64,000 nt of DNA, taken from IMG/VR virus record IMGVR_UViG_3300045107_000039, positions 1 through 64,000 of that record. One strand, given 5' to 3'. Positions 17,845-26,356 of the stretch are shown here, one piece after another. A program made the position numbers and the translations under genes. The notes below the pieces were generated by a model that saw only the letters and a program-made list of their open reading frames with translations, was not told the origin of the DNA and made no database searches. Numbering within the stretch: position 1 is the first letter of the stretch; the number at the start of each line of letters is the position of its first letter. This stretch comes from a virus.

Positions 17845-18515
17845 TCAGTACCTTCGGGTAAATTCGGGGTCATGTCGCCCGTCTCGAACGGGCCTGCGTC
17901 TGTGTTGAAGTTCGCCGGGTTCCTTGCTGACGGCAGGGTGGTTAGGTTGTCCAACGCACCGGACTGCACGGCCTGCTGAATGTCTGCGGCCTTCCTCCGC
18001 ATCTGCTCGTACTGGCTCTTGTTGAGGTTCGCCAGTTCGTCCGCCTTAGCCTGTAGCCGCTGGCGAATCTGCTGGCGGATTTCCAGCCGGACCCTTTCGA
18101 TCTCCGACTCGGACCAGGACCGGATTCCGTTCAGTAGTTGAACAAGGAACTGGCAATCCATCACCCGAATCCGACTCATGCCGGTCCGGTAGTACATGCG
18201 AAATGCACTCGCCAAGTATTTATCCGGCCGGACGTTGTAATAAGAGAATGTTCTGTTGTTACAATTGGAAGTCAGAACACGTTTTATGTAGGGAAACGTC
18301 AGGTAGTGTAAGTTCACTCCCCGGACGTACTGCGGCCAGATGTCGGTGACGATGAGCAGCGGGTAGGGGTCGTGGATGGTGTTCGGGCGTCTGGCGTGGC
18401 TGATCGGGTATTGGAACGCAATCAAACTGCCCCGCCCGAGGGTATTGGCCTGGAAGCCGAACTGATTACTGGCAACCCGCTCGAACGGGTTCCAGTCCTG
18501 AAATAGCCCGGCCAT
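17841..18515 (-). CDS. Conserved virion-associated protein upstream of tape measure
   Basis: 224 residues, ATG at 18515. The first half is a compact alpha/beta part (GRGSLIAFQYPISHAR, PYPLLIVTDIWPQYVRGVNL then HYLTFPYIKRVL). The GxNLHYL pattern occurs in a conserved small myovirus protein family of uncertain role, so I call it virion-associated. The second half is a long charged helix or coiled coil (SESEIERVRLEIRQQIRQRL) of about 60 residues with a disordered tail. Position next to the tape-measure gene suggests tail assembly (chaperone or initiator), not proven. Confidence 0.6.
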   Translation of the reverse strand: MAGLFQDWNPFERVASNQFGFQANTLGRGSLIAFQYPISHARRPNTIHDPYPLLIVTDIWPQYVRGVNLHYLTFPYIKRVLTSNCNNRTFSYYNVRPDKYLASAFRMYYRTGMSRIRVMDCQFLVQLLNGIRSWSESEIERVRLEIRQQIRQRLQAKADELANLNKSQYEQMRRKAADIQQAVQSGALDNLTTLPSARNPANFNTDAGPFETGDMTPNLPEGTE

Positions 18516-18518
18516 ATC

Positions 18519-18764
18519 TCACCATTTGACTAAGACCTTCAATTGATTAGTCGTGAAAATGAAGTCGTCGTTCGGCGGACGCATACATTCGTCGCCCGCA
18601 AACAACTCGTCGATGTCGCTCGTTGCAAAACGAACTTCGATGTAGCCTGAGCGGTGGTGATCCACCACCACCCCGACGTAACCGAACAAGGACAATCTTT
18701 CACCAACTACTTCGACCGTCGTTCCCACGGGGAACTGGTGCTTCAATACCCAGGTGTTTCTCAT
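18519..18764 (-). CDS. Small SH3/KOW-like hypothetical protein
   Basis: 81 residues, ATG at 18764 overlapping the upstream stop. FPVGTTVEVVGERLSLFGYV followed by GVVVDHHRSGYIEVRF has the strand pattern of a KOW/SH3-like barrel; the tail (TTNQLKVLVKW) supplies the last strand. Possible RNA- or protein-binding adaptor. No closer assignment is possible. Confidence 0.5.
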   Translation of the reverse strand: MRNTWVLKHQFPVGTTVEVVGERLSLFGYVGVVVDHHRSGYIEVRFATSDIDELFAGDECMRPPNDDFIFTTNQLKVLVKW

Positions 18765-19270
18765 GACTTATTATAGATCATGGCCGAGTAATCCGTACCA
18801 GTTGACTTGATGCCGATGTCGCCATCGCCGTTGTCCCGGTCGAACACTTGGGCTTTGTAGGCGTCCCGCTCTGCCGCCTCACTCTTCTCGAAGAACATTC
18901 GGAGTTCCTTGCTGACGGCCTCGATGCACTTCTCGGCTGCCTGCCGCTGGGTTACACCGTCGTCCGAAAGAAAGTCCTGAAACATCTCTTCGATGTTGAG
19001 CGGGTAAGCCTTGCCGTAGGGGTGAGTTTCTGCCTCCTGCTGGATGCGGAAGGCGAGTGAGTTGCCAATCTTATATATCCGCACGCCGTCGAAACTGGCG
19101 TGCCGACGTGGATTGTAGCAAAAAATGTACGGTTCCGTCTCGGCGTCCTCTGCCAAGAACCCTTCAACCTTGAACCCGCCCTTCTGCAACAACTTCTCGA
19201 CGAGCTTCAGTTGCTTCATGGCGTCACGCTTTTTCTTATCTACGAAATCACCGAAGCTCTTGTGCAGCAT
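18761..19270 (-). CDS. Hypothetical protein, helical
   Basis: 169 residues, ATG at 19270. Helical N terminus (VDKKKRDAMKQLKLVEKLLQ), a central beta segment (YIFCYNPRRHASFDGVRIYK), then a long C-terminal helix rich in Glu/Lys. No known motif. It overlaps the upstream small gene by 23 bases, so the two are translationally close. Confidence 0.5.
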   Translation of the reverse strand: MLHKSFGDFVDKKKRDAMKQLKLVEKLLQKGGFKVEGFLAEDAETEPYIFCYNPRRHASFDGVRIYKIGNSLAFRIQQEAETHPYGKAYPLNIEEMFQDFLSDDGVTQRQAAEKCIEAVSKELRMFFEKSEAAERDAYKAQVFDRDNGDGDIGIKSTGTDYSAMIYNKS

Positions 19271-19475
19271 ACCACTCCTTGAACGTAATCAAGCTACGGA
19301 ACAACCCGACCGAACGGGACGGGTTGTCTACCAATCTATGTATCTCTTCCTTCCCCTTTGCACTGAAGATTCGGTCAAACGCCGTCTGACGTGTCCCCTT
19401 CGTGTACCGAGAGAACACATCCTTAAAGCCCTTCACTAAATCTTCCGTCGCCTTGCGGCTGTCACTACTTGCCAT
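19248..19475 (-). CDS. Small hypothetical protein
   Basis: 75 residues, ATG at 19475, 3 bases after the upstream stop. Basic, helical (ATEDLVKGFKDVFSRYTKG), without membrane segment. The C-terminal 8 residues overlap the next gene. Possibly a small assembly or scaffold-type component because of its place in the structural operon; no family recognised. Confidence 0.45.
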   Translation of the reverse strand: MASSDSRKATEDLVKGFKDVFSRYTKGTRQTAFDRIFSAKGKEEIHRLVDNPSRSVGLFRSLITFKEWYAAQELR

Positions 19476-19478
19476 AGG

Positions 19479-20765
19479 TTAGCACTGCTTCATGAGGACT
19501 TCTGCTGCCGACGGCACGCACCGGCTGATCCGAACCAGATCGGTCGGGTTGCCCTGGAACGGCGTCTCTTTGTACACCAACCCCTGCAAGGTGCTGGCGG
19601 CTTCCTTCAACACGTCCGGCTGGGCGGTCAGGTACAGGTTCCCGTCCCGGTAGGCGATGAACTCGATCTCTTCCGTGTCCTGCTGGCCCTTCTCGTCCAT
19701 GTCTTCGGCCTGCTTGACGTAGTAGATGTTCATGTCCGGGATCGGCACGACCTGACCCTCTTCGTCAATGAACGCACTCCGGGCGTCACTGTCCTTCGTC
19801 CGCACCACGAGCTTGCCGTCGGTGTAGGCGGCACGCAGGCAGTTCCCCAGGTCGAGTCCCAGGTGGCCGATGGTGCCGTCGTCCGACACGGCGTTAATCA
19901 AATACGCCCGCAGCTTGAACGTCTCGGAGATGGATTCCATCACGACACGCCGACGCAGAACGTCACGCTCCTCCGGGCTGCCGCCTTCGAGGCGTTGCAG
20001 TTCGGCGGGCTTCAAGTACCGCTGAGCGTCGTCTTCCTTCATCGACCAGCGGCCCAGGTTCACGTCACCCCAGCGGGTGTTGAACCGGGTGCTGACCAGG
20101 ATGCTGTAATCCTTCTCGTTGTAAACCAAGTCTTCGTTGCCAGCACCGCTACCGACCTGAACGGCCCCGAGCATCGCCGCCAGGAACTTCCGGTGGTAGT
20201 CACCCTTGCCGCCGCCCGTGTTCGGGAGCTTCAGGAGGATTTGTGCGACCAGCGGGGACTCGTCGAGTACCTGTGTCAAGTATTGAATCAGTGAAGTACC
20301 AGGGGCCGTCCGGTCGAGTTGATCCTTGACCATCGTGCGGAGCTTCTTCGACGGGATGAGGAAGTCTTGGTGCTGACGGAGGAAACAGACCTGGAGGTTG
20401 TCTTCCACGAACTTACGGGGGTTCGGGTCGAGTTCCTTGTCACGCACCTGACCAATCATGTCGAGCAGCACGTTCGGGTCGCCCTTGACGGACGCCTTCA
20501 TGTACTCCTTCTTCCATGTCTCGAAGTTCACGTCTTCGCCCATGTCCGGCATGTCCGGGGCGTCCGGTTCTTCCATCGGCTCTTGCTGTGGGACGGGCGA
20601 GCCGCCACCTTGCGGCGGCAACTGGCCTGGGTTCTGAGCCATCGGGTCGCCCGGCCCGCCCGGCATCGACGTGGGCGGACCACCGGCACCGGGGTCGGGC
20701 TGACCACCTGCGGCCGGAATGTCCATTTCGGCGAGCCAGTACATCTCATTGATTCTGTTTGTCAT
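19479..20765 (-). CDS. Virion-associated protein with Pro/Gly-rich N-terminal linker
   Basis: 428 residues, ATG at 20765 overlapping the upstream stop (ATGA). Residues 18-75 are a disordered Gly/Pro/Gln/Met-rich linker (GGQPDPGAGGPPTSMPGGPG and similar). The rest is folded: helices at 85-180, a strand-rich segment around KDYSILVSTRFNTRWGDVNL and a C-terminal part with NIYYVKQAEDMD. Cysteines at the extreme C terminus (RCVPSAAEVLMKQC). No enzyme motif is seen. By position it is a head-tail or tail-associated protein. Confidence 0.55.
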   Translation of the reverse strand: MTNRINEMYWLAEMDIPAAGGQPDPGAGGPPTSMPGGPGDPMAQNPGQLPPQGGGSPVPQQEPMEEPDAPDMPDMGEDVNFETWKKEYMKASVKGDPNVLLDMIGQVRDKELDPNPRKFVEDNLQVCFLRQHQDFLIPSKKLRTMVKDQLDRTAPGTSLIQYLTQVLDESPLVAQILLKLPNTGGGKGDYHRKFLAAMLGAVQVGSGAGNEDLVYNEKDYSILVSTRFNTRWGDVNLGRWSMKEDDAQRYLKPAELQRLEGGSPEERDVLRRRVVMESISETFKLRAYLINAVSDDGTIGHLGLDLGNCLRAAYTDGKLVVRTKDSDARSAFIDEEGQVVPIPDMNIYYVKQAEDMDEKGQQDTEEIEFIAYRDGNLYLTAQPDVLKEAASTLQGLVYKETPFQGNPTDLVRISRCVPSAAEVLMKQC

Positions 20766-21271
20766 TTGCCACCCTTTTTCTTTGCGGTCTGAAGTGCCTT
20801 GAGGATGTCACGCTTCGTGTTGTTACTCTCAATCGTCACGTTGTTGTGCTGGTGAGCGGCGAGGTAGCGTGGGAACGTGTCCTTGTCCTTGAGCTTAATA
20901 CGAGTCATCAGATCGGCGACCTTCGCCATCTTGTCACTCACGTCGGTCTTCGCCTTGAGGACGTTGACCATCGCCTCCTTCGTCGCACTGGAGGCGTCAC
21001 CGTCGTTCAGCACCATGTTGATTAACTGAACGAGGATTTCGTCACATTGCTTTCGGTCGTCTCGACAGTTGACCAGAATCTCGTCGTAGAGGCCCAGAAT
21101 CTTCTCGTCTTCTACGATGCACTTCTCTTCTTGCTGCGGGGCGGGGAGGGACGGGTTGACGTTCATGGTCGGCATGATCTCGCCCATGTCTTCCATAACT
21201 TCGGCCGTCGGGATGGCGAACACGTCCTCATCCACTTCCTCAACCTTAACTTCTTGCTTGGTTTCTGCCAT
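20762..21271 (-). CDS. Hypothetical acidic helical protein
   Basis: 169 residues from the ATG at 21271, which has a good ribosome site (GGAGCAAAG). An upstream in-frame extension to 21310 is rejected for lack of one. The N terminus is acidic and disordered (KQEVKVEEVDEDVFAIP), the middle a helical bundle (two long helices around LYDEILVNCRDDRKQCDEIL) and the C terminus basic (KRDILKALQTAKKKGGK). This polarity resembles small scaffold or chaperone proteins. It is the first gene of the minus-strand structural block, divergent from 21325. Confidence 0.5.
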   Translation of the reverse strand: MAETKQEVKVEEVDEDVFAIPTAEVMEDMGEIMPTMNVNPSLPAPQQEEKCIVEDEKILGLYDEILVNCRDDRKQCDEILVQLINMVLNDGDASSATKEAMVNVLKAKTDVSDKMAKVADLMTRIKLKDKDTFPRYLAAHQHNNVTIESNNTKRDILKALQTAKKKGGK

Positions 21272-21324
21272 CTTTGCTCCTGTTAATGGTATATAGCTGC
21301 GAAGCCACATATTAGGGGAATACC

Positions 21325-21726
21325 ATGCGTGAAGACCTACAAATGCAGATATTGACCCAAGCGTCGGAGAACATCCAAAAGCTGTTTGAACTCAGCACTC
21401 GGATCGACGAGCGGGTCAAGTCTATCCAGACTAAGCAGGTCGAGCAGGACACCCGCTTGGAAACCCTTAACAAGCTCTACAACGAAACAGTCCAGCGGAT
21501 CGTGGTGCTGGAGTCGAGGAACACGAACGCCGTGTTCACCGAAGTCGCTGCGCACGCAGACAAGTTGAACGAGATTGATAAGCGGCTCATGGCCCTCGAA
21601 CACACTTCCAAAGGCAACGAAGGCCGGTGGGCGTCGATCTGGGGCTTCGTAATCCAACTCTGCTGGATCGTCATCGCCGCTTTCGTACTATACAAACTCG
21701 GTCTGAACCCGCCTTCGGTTCCCTAA
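21325..21726 (+). CDS. Coiled-coil protein with C-terminal membrane anchor (XhlA/holin-like)
   Basis: 133 residues, ATG at 21325. A long heptad coiled coil (residues about 5-95) is followed by one transmembrane helix (SIWGFVIQLCWIVIAAFVLY, about 104-125) and a short tail. This layout matches XhlA-type haemolysin/holin-accessory proteins, which insert in the cytoplasmic membrane during lysis. There is no enzymatic motif. It is the first plus-strand gene after the tail block, upstream of the CCA-enzyme gene. Alternative: a membrane tether unrelated to lysis. Confidence 0.6.
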   Translation: MREDLQMQILTQASENIQKLFELSTRIDERVKSIQTKQVEQDTRLETLNKLYNETVQRIVVLESRNTNAVFTEVAAHADKLNEIDKRLMALEHTSKGNEGRWASIWGFVIQLCWIVIAAFVLYKLGLNPPSVP

Positions 21727-21776
21727 GATTGAGTGCGTGGCTCATAACTAGAATAAAGGAAGGTGGAGTCATAGTT

Positions 21777-23297
21777 ATGCTAAAGAAGAGAACATTCCGG
21801 GAATTCGTCGAAGAACAGAAGGCGAGAAACGGCCTCGGCAGTGCCGGTGGTGCTGGCGAGGAGCCGTTGACTTCACGAATCTCCCTGGGCGACGGCAACG
21901 ACCTGCCGCCTTTTACCGTTTCCGACGACACGAACTCCGAACACTTCGGGAAGAACAAGAATCTCGCACCGCTCGTGCGAGCTTTCAAGAAGAGTGCGAA
22001 TTGGGGCTGGAGCAAAGACCCGAAGACGGGCGAGGACAAGCCGGTCAAGGTGGGCAGCAAGAAACTGTACCTGACCGGCGGTGCGCTCCGTGACCACCTG
22101 ACGGGCCGCAAGCCCCGTCACATCGAACTGGTGACGGACGCCAGCCCCGACGAAGTGTACCACATCCTCACCCAGAACAAGTTCAAGTTCATCGGCGAGA
22201 ACGGCCAGCCGGACAACGGCCCGAACTCGTCCATGCAGGCGGGCGGACTCGGCGGCGAACAACCGGCCGCTCAGCAGGTGTTCTGGGTGAAGAAGAAGGA
22301 CTCCGGCGGTCGTCCGTACAGCTTCGGTGTTAAGGTTCGCAACGACGAGTTCGACCTGAGCGTGTTCACCCGGAGCAAAGAGGGCGACATCATGAACGGC
22401 ACGCACGCAGACGATGCGGCTGGCCGTGACTTCACCATCAACTCGATGTACCTGTTGCTCGGCAACGACAACGGCCCGAACAAGGAACTGAGCGACTTCT
22501 TCGGCGGACTCCACCACCTGAAGGCCGGTCGTATCTCGCCCATCGGCGGGTTCGACGCCAAGTTCAGTGAAGACCCGATGCGTATCCTCCGGTTCGCCCG
22601 GATGATGGCCCGCTACGGCGATCCGGCGTCCATCAGCGACGAAGAAACCGAGATGATCCGCAAGGCTGCCCCGCTGCTCGCTAAGGTGGACCGAAAGGCC
22701 GCTATGGACGAGTTCATGAAGGGCATGGGCTACGAGGACATCGACCCCCGGAAGTTCCTGAAGCTCCTGAGCGTTCTCGGTGTTACGGATCACCTGTTCC
22801 CACCAGAAGTGGGCGGCGACCTGAACATGGAGATGCCGAGCGGCCTGCGGGAGATCGGCGACCGCCACGCCCCGATTGCGTGGATGATGCAGAAGTTGCC
22901 GGAAGGCGTGATCGTCCGACAACTCGAAGGCGTCCGCCCGGAAGACGTGAAGAAGATCGTTGTTTTGGTGAAGACCCTGGGCCTGTCCCCGGAAGTGGAC
23001 GCTAACTCGCTCGCCGAAATGACGGACGCCATCATGACTTCGGGCGTTCCGACCCGAAAGATTCGGGCGTGGTTGACGAAGGTCGGCGGCAAACCCGACA
23101 GCTTGGCCGACGCATTCGTGGCCTACCTCAACTCCCCAAGAGTCGAGCCGATCAACGGTAACGGTGAAGTGACCGACGCCTTTGCGTCCCTCAAAGACCC
23201 GTTCTCCGGTCAACTCCGCACTGAAGACGCAACTCAGAAGAAGCGGGAGATGGAACTGCAAATGTTCCGGTCGCTCCTGCGGAAGTCTTTACAATAA
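21777..23297 (+). CDS. CCA-adding enzyme / poly(A) polymerase family nucleotidyltransferase with altered active site
   Basis: 506 residues from the ATG at 21777, preceded by AAGGAAGGTGGAG. Class II tRNA nucleotidyltransferase motifs are in order: YLTGGALRDHLTG (98-110), EFDLSVF (191-197), GRDFTINSM (216-224), EDPMRILRFAR (265-275), and a helical C-terminal body. The family normally has DxD in the first motif (…DFDLVT/DIDLAT); here the aligned residues are H115-I-E117 (RHIELVTD). Loss of the first Asp may impair metal-dependent catalysis or signal a changed activity. A 50-residue insertion with Gly/Gln sits at 140-170. The family adds CCA to tRNA 3' ends, and the permuted tRNA genes at 43 kb lack CCA. 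It is followed 51 bases later by an RNA-repair-type HAD protein. Confidence 0.87.
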   Translation: MLKKRTFREFVEEQKARNGLGSAGGAGEEPLTSRISLGDGNDLPPFTVSDDTNSEHFGKNKNLAPLVRAFKKSANWGWSKDPKTGEDKPVKVGSKKLYLTGGALRDHLTGRKPRHIELVTDASPDEVYHILTQNKFKFIGENGQPDNGPNSSMQAGGLGGEQPAAQQVFWVKKKDSGGRPYSFGVKVRNDEFDLSVFTRSKEGDIMNGTHADDAAGRDFTINSMYLLLGNDNGPNKELSDFFGGLHHLKAGRISPIGGFDAKFSEDPMRILRFARMMARYGDPASISDEETEMIRKAAPLLAKVDRKAAMDEFMKGMGYEDIDPRKFLKLLSVLGVTDHLFPPEVGGDLNMEMPSGLREIGDRHAPIAWMMQKLPEGVIVRQLEGVRPEDVKKIVVLVKTLGLSPEVDANSLAEMTDAIMTSGVPTRKIRAWLTKVGGKPDSLADAFVAYLNSPRVEPINGNGEVTDAFASLKDPFSGQLRTEDATQKKREMELQMFRSLLRKSLQ

Positions 23298-23348
23298 CCG
23301 ACGCCCGTGGTATATTGAGCTAAAACCTCGATGACCACGGGTGCCGTC

Positions 23349-23999
23349 ATGAAATACTTAGACATCTTCGATCTCGACGGGACTCTGTGGAAGAACCCCG
23401 TCGATACCCCCGAAACTCGTAAGCAATACGAGAAGGCTACCGGCATCCCCTGGGCAATCTCCAAGAGCTTGTCGAAGGAACTGTCGGCAAAGCACGGGAA
23501 GTTCATTCCGATGCGGCAGGGCTGGTACGGGCGTGCGGAGACGATGCAACCGCCGCTCTGCCCGGACCCGCTGACGCCGGAGTGGTTCATCACGGAAACC
23601 GTGGAGGCATTGAGGAAGTCCGCCGCCGACCCCGAACGGGCGACCGTCATCATGACCGGCCGACACGCTGGGCTTGCCCAGCAAGTCTACCGGGTCATCC
23701 ACGACGGGAAGCTCGCCCAGGTCGAGAAGGTCGGTAACGGTACTTTCCGGTGGGTCGATCCGAAGGTACAGTTGTTCCTCCTCGGGAACGACGGTCCGGC
23801 TATTAAGCTGGCAAAAGGTCCGAAGCCACAGGAAACCTTCCCGTGGAAGAAGTGGATTATCGACCAGTTCGTTGCCCTCTGGACGGACCTGGAAGAGATT
23901 CACATCTGGGAAGACCGGGACGAACACGTCGTCTCGTTCGGTGAACTCCAAGCCGAACTGGACCCGTTATTAGTCAAGGTCTACCACGTTAAGCTGTAA
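23349..23999 (+). CDS. HAD phosphatase of the SAK (RNA-repair) type
   Basis: 216 residues from the ATG at 23349; an in-frame ATG at 23331 is possible, neither has a strong ribosome site. HAD motifs: DLDGT with nucleophile D8 and acid D10, motif II TVIMTGRH (99-106, T103), motif III around K167, and motif IV EDRDEH (188-193). The long cap after motif I and the C-terminal IHIWEDRDEHVVSF resemble the Swiss-Army-Knife HAD family, associated with RNA-repair ligases and 3'-end healing. Encoded next to the CCA-enzyme homologue, it probably removes phosphates from RNA (tRNA) ends. Substrate is inference; phosphatase family is well supported. Confidence 0.8.
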   Translation: MKYLDIFDLDGTLWKNPVDTPETRKQYEKATGIPWAISKSLSKELSAKHGKFIPMRQGWYGRAETMQPPLCPDPLTPEWFITETVEALRKSAADPERATVIMTGRHAGLAQQVYRVIHDGKLAQVEKVGNGTFRWVDPKVQLFLLGNDGPAIKLAKGPKPQETFPWKKWIIDQFVALWTDLEEIHIWEDRDEHVVSFGELQAELDPLLVKVYHVKL

Positions 24000-24064
24000 C
24001 TTCTGATTTCCCATCACGACCTTCCTAAATACCTCTCATGGGGCAATTTAGGAAGGTCGTAAAC

Positions 24065-24352
24065 ATGTACCGGCGGTGTTTGCCCGAGTATACATTCTCG
24101 GTCAGACGGGTGCGTGTTCCCCAAGACTGCCACGGCGACTGCCTGAAGCTCGAAGACGGCACATTTCGCATCCGCATCAGTAAAGACCTTTCCGAAGAAC
24201 TTGCCCTAGAGACGCTAATTCACGAGATGGCACACGTCCTGGCCTGGGACAAGCCGGGGAACTACACCCACGGTGCCGCCTGGGGGCAGGCGTACAGCAA
24301 GTGTTACCGAATCTTCCTGAGAGAAATGATATATGAGCCAAAGAATTCCTAG
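24065..24352 (+). CDS. SprT-like zinc metalloprotease
   Basis: 95 residues from the ATG at 24065 (site GGAAGGTCG); an ATG at 24038 is less well placed. Zincin core: LIHEMAHVLAWD (HExxH 53-57) and THGAAWG (third ligand H69), the SprT/SprT-like arrangement. Cellular SprT relatives cleave DNA-protein crosslinks, which is a possible phage use, but the protein is only a minimal catalytic domain and lacks the zinc-ribbon part. Its end overlaps the next gene by 20 bases. Confidence 0.8.
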   Translation: MYRRCLPEYTFSVRRVRVPQDCHGDCLKLEDGTFRIRISKDLSEELALETLIHEMAHVLAWDKPGNYTHGAAWGQAYSKCYRIFLREMIYEPKNS

Positions 24353-25256
24353 TCTTCCCATCGACCAGAACAACAAGAAGGAACTCGACTTCCTGTACAA
24401 CGAGATGCTGGTCCGGGAACTCATCATGAAGACCGAACTCTTCGGCGTCAACTGGTCGCTCGTTGCGCCAGGGGAATACTACGCCTACGAGCGTGACCTG
24501 ACCATCTGCACCGACCCGTACCGCCCACAAGTCCTCTGGGAATACCGGCTCAGCCAGACGGTCATGAACAACGATAACGTCTACAACCTACAGATTTATC
24601 GTAACAGCGTCCCGTACCTCGCCATGAACACGAGTGCCACATGGCTCAACGTCAACGCTGTGGACGAACTCTACGACATCGCCGAGCGGATGACCCTCAA
24701 TCCGGGCCGTCACTCCCGCACCGCCCTGCGGGCCATCCAGAACATCACGGATGTCCGGGACTTCCTCCTCGGCCCGCCGTTCACCCTGCGGCCCAACGAC
24801 GACCTGGGGGCGAACATCATCACCGCCCCCGGCACCGGCTGGAAGCGTGTCCCGGCGATGGGCCACAAGTGGGAGAAGATTCGCACGCCCGTGGACGCCA
24901 ACGACGGCGACGGCAGCTACATCTACGACGACACGAACACCACCCAGGAGTTCGCCTTCGACGTTCTCCCGGACGGCACGCCGCAATCTTACAGTTCGGT
25001 CACGCTCCGTATCTGCGTGAAGAACACGTCGGCCCCGGCCCTCATCGGGGCCAGCCTCGTCGTGGAAGCTCCGGGCTTCACGCCACGCAGCCAATCGTTC
25101 TCGTCGGCCACGACAGGTTCGTACTCGGTGGTGGAGTGGACATGGACTCCGGTCACGGCGTTCGACCGGCTGGAGATTAACTTCATGCGAGTACGGTTCG
25201 AGTCCGCAACCGGCATCAACCGGATCACGTCCGTGGAACTCGTGGCAAACGCTTGA
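24333..25256 (+). CDS. Probable virion or fibre-associated protein, beta-rich C terminus
   Basis: 307 residues, ATG at 24333 (overlapping the preceding stop). The N-terminal half is alpha/beta (KKELDFLYNEMLVRELIMKT, TWLNVNAVDELYDIAERMTL); the C-terminal half (about 165-307) is strand after strand (SYSSVTLRICVKNTSAPALI, FDRLEINFMRVRFESA), like a jelly-roll or carbohydrate-binding beta sandwich. No signal peptide or catalytic motif. It could be a fibre or decorating protein. Unrecognised family. Confidence 0.5.
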   Translation: MSQRIPSLPIDQNNKKELDFLYNEMLVRELIMKTELFGVNWSLVAPGEYYAYERDLTICTDPYRPQVLWEYRLSQTVMNNDNVYNLQIYRNSVPYLAMNTSATWLNVNAVDELYDIAERMTLNPGRHSRTALRAIQNITDVRDFLLGPPFTLRPNDDLGANIITAPGTGWKRVPAMGHKWEKIRTPVDANDGDGSYIYDDTNTTQEFAFDVLPDGTPQSYSSVTLRICVKNTSAPALIGASLVVEAPGFTPRSQSFSSATTGSYSVVEWTWTPVTAFDRLEINFMRVRFESATGINRITSVELVANA

Positions 25257-26045
25257 TTACTTCTTCTGCGGGGACGGGATGTAGTCGTTCGGGTACTTGC
25301 CCTGAACGCCATTCCGGTCCTTGATGGGGATTTGATTCGGCAGGGTGGTCTTGTTCATCTTCTGCGGGATGATGTCGTTGTCTGCGTAAACCACGCAAAT
25401 CCAACTGTCCCACCGCCGCTCGAACTGCTGGATGGTTCCGGTCTGTACCTTCAGTGAACGGTCGGAGTTGTCCACCCACTTGAATACGTTCTTAGCCTCG
25501 TCCCAATGGACGATGACCATTGCGTGACCGGGCACGCCCCACAGGCAGCCACGGCCCTCGGCCATTGCCTTTCGGATCAGGGCACGGCCCTCGTCACGCT
25601 TACCGTAACTCTGTTCGTATTTGACTTTGAGACTGTTGAGAACTTGCGCCAGTCGGGAAGGCGAAGAGTAGCTTTTACATTCAGGTCTACTGGTGAGAGG
25701 CGGGTTCATGAGCTTCGGTTCCTCGGCCCATCTCCCGATCATCTCAGTTGAAGCATACACACATTGAATACCAGTCTTATTGAAGACCCGATCCTTCATG
25801 GGGATCGGGCACTGAATGTCTTTTACTTCCTCTTCGCCGTCCTGACTGGTGTACGCTGCGGTGTACTCGGTCAACCGCTCGTTAGCGTATAGAACCTGGA
25901 ACGGCTCTAAATTGAGTGCAGGGAATGTGCGAATCGGCTCCGGCTCAGCCACCTGCTGCTGTACATCAGCAAGACGACTAAGAAGCAGTACGCCGGAGGC
26001 CGTAGCCGCCAGCACCAGTGCTAACGCACAGAGCCACTTCTTCAT
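25257..26045 (-). CDS. Exported papain-like cysteine protease
   Basis: 262 residues from the ATG at 26045 (site AAGGTG). Signal peptide: KKW then a hydrophobic run LCALALVLAATASGVLLL. Catalytic layout of papain/C39-like enzymes: TGIQCVYASTEM (C95), PGHAMVIVHW (H174) and KWVDNSD (192-193). Probably secreted or exposed in the periplasm. Phage uses could include attacking cell-surface proteins or superinfection exclusion, both inference. Its neighbour on the same strand is an 83-residue unknown. A second protein of this type is at 43360. Confidence 0.75.
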   Translation of the reverse strand: MKKWLCALALVLAATASGVLLLSRLADVQQQVAEPEPIRTFPALNLEPFQVLYANERLTEYTAAYTSQDGEEEVKDIQCPIPMKDRVFNKTGIQCVYASTEMIGRWAEEPKLMNPPLTSRPECKSYSSPSRLAQVLNSLKVKYEQSYGKRDEGRALIRKAMAEGRGCLWGVPGHAMVIVHWDEAKNVFKWVDNSDRSLKVQTGTIQQFERRWDSWICVVYADNDIIPQKMNKTTLPNQIPIKDRNGVQGKYPNDYIPSPQKK

Positions 26046-26055
26046 CAATCACACC

Positions 26056-26307
26056 TTAGCCAGCAACCGGAGCAACGGCCTTACCGCCCTTGCCCTTAGC
26101 AACGACCTTGTACGGCTCGACGGTGCCGTTCATGGCAACGTGGCCCTTGTAGTCGGCGGACAGGTCGTCACGCTGGTCACGAGGACCGTTGAACTTGTCC
26201 TTGTTCGGTGCCTTCTTCATGCCACGAACCGGCTCCTTGTGAGTGGCTTCGAGGCTCAGGTCAAGGTTGTTTTCCTTGCACCATTCGTAGAAATCTTTTA
26301 CGGCCAT
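26056..26307 (-). CDS. Small basic hypothetical protein
   Basis: 83 residues, ATG at 26307. A helical start (MAVKDFYEWCKENNLDLSLE) precedes a Lys/Gly-rich, probably disordered remainder ending KGKGGKAVAPVAG. May bind nucleic acid non-specifically. Sits 10 bases from the end of the exported protease gene. Function unknown. Confidence 0.5.
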   Translation of the reverse strand: MAVKDFYEWCKENNLDLSLEATHKEPVRGMKKAPNKDKFNGPRDQRDDLSADYKGHVAMNGTVEPYKVVAKGKGGKAVAPVAG

Positions 26308-26356
26308 ATCGCTCTCCTATAGTGAGTATCTTATCTATGCGGCAAAACAGGAAATT

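Noticed and set aside
13873-17979. Long plus-strand ORFs opposite the tape measure
   Set aside because: They are antisense shadows caused by GC-rich codon bias; no ribosome sites and His/Arg/Pro-rich composition.
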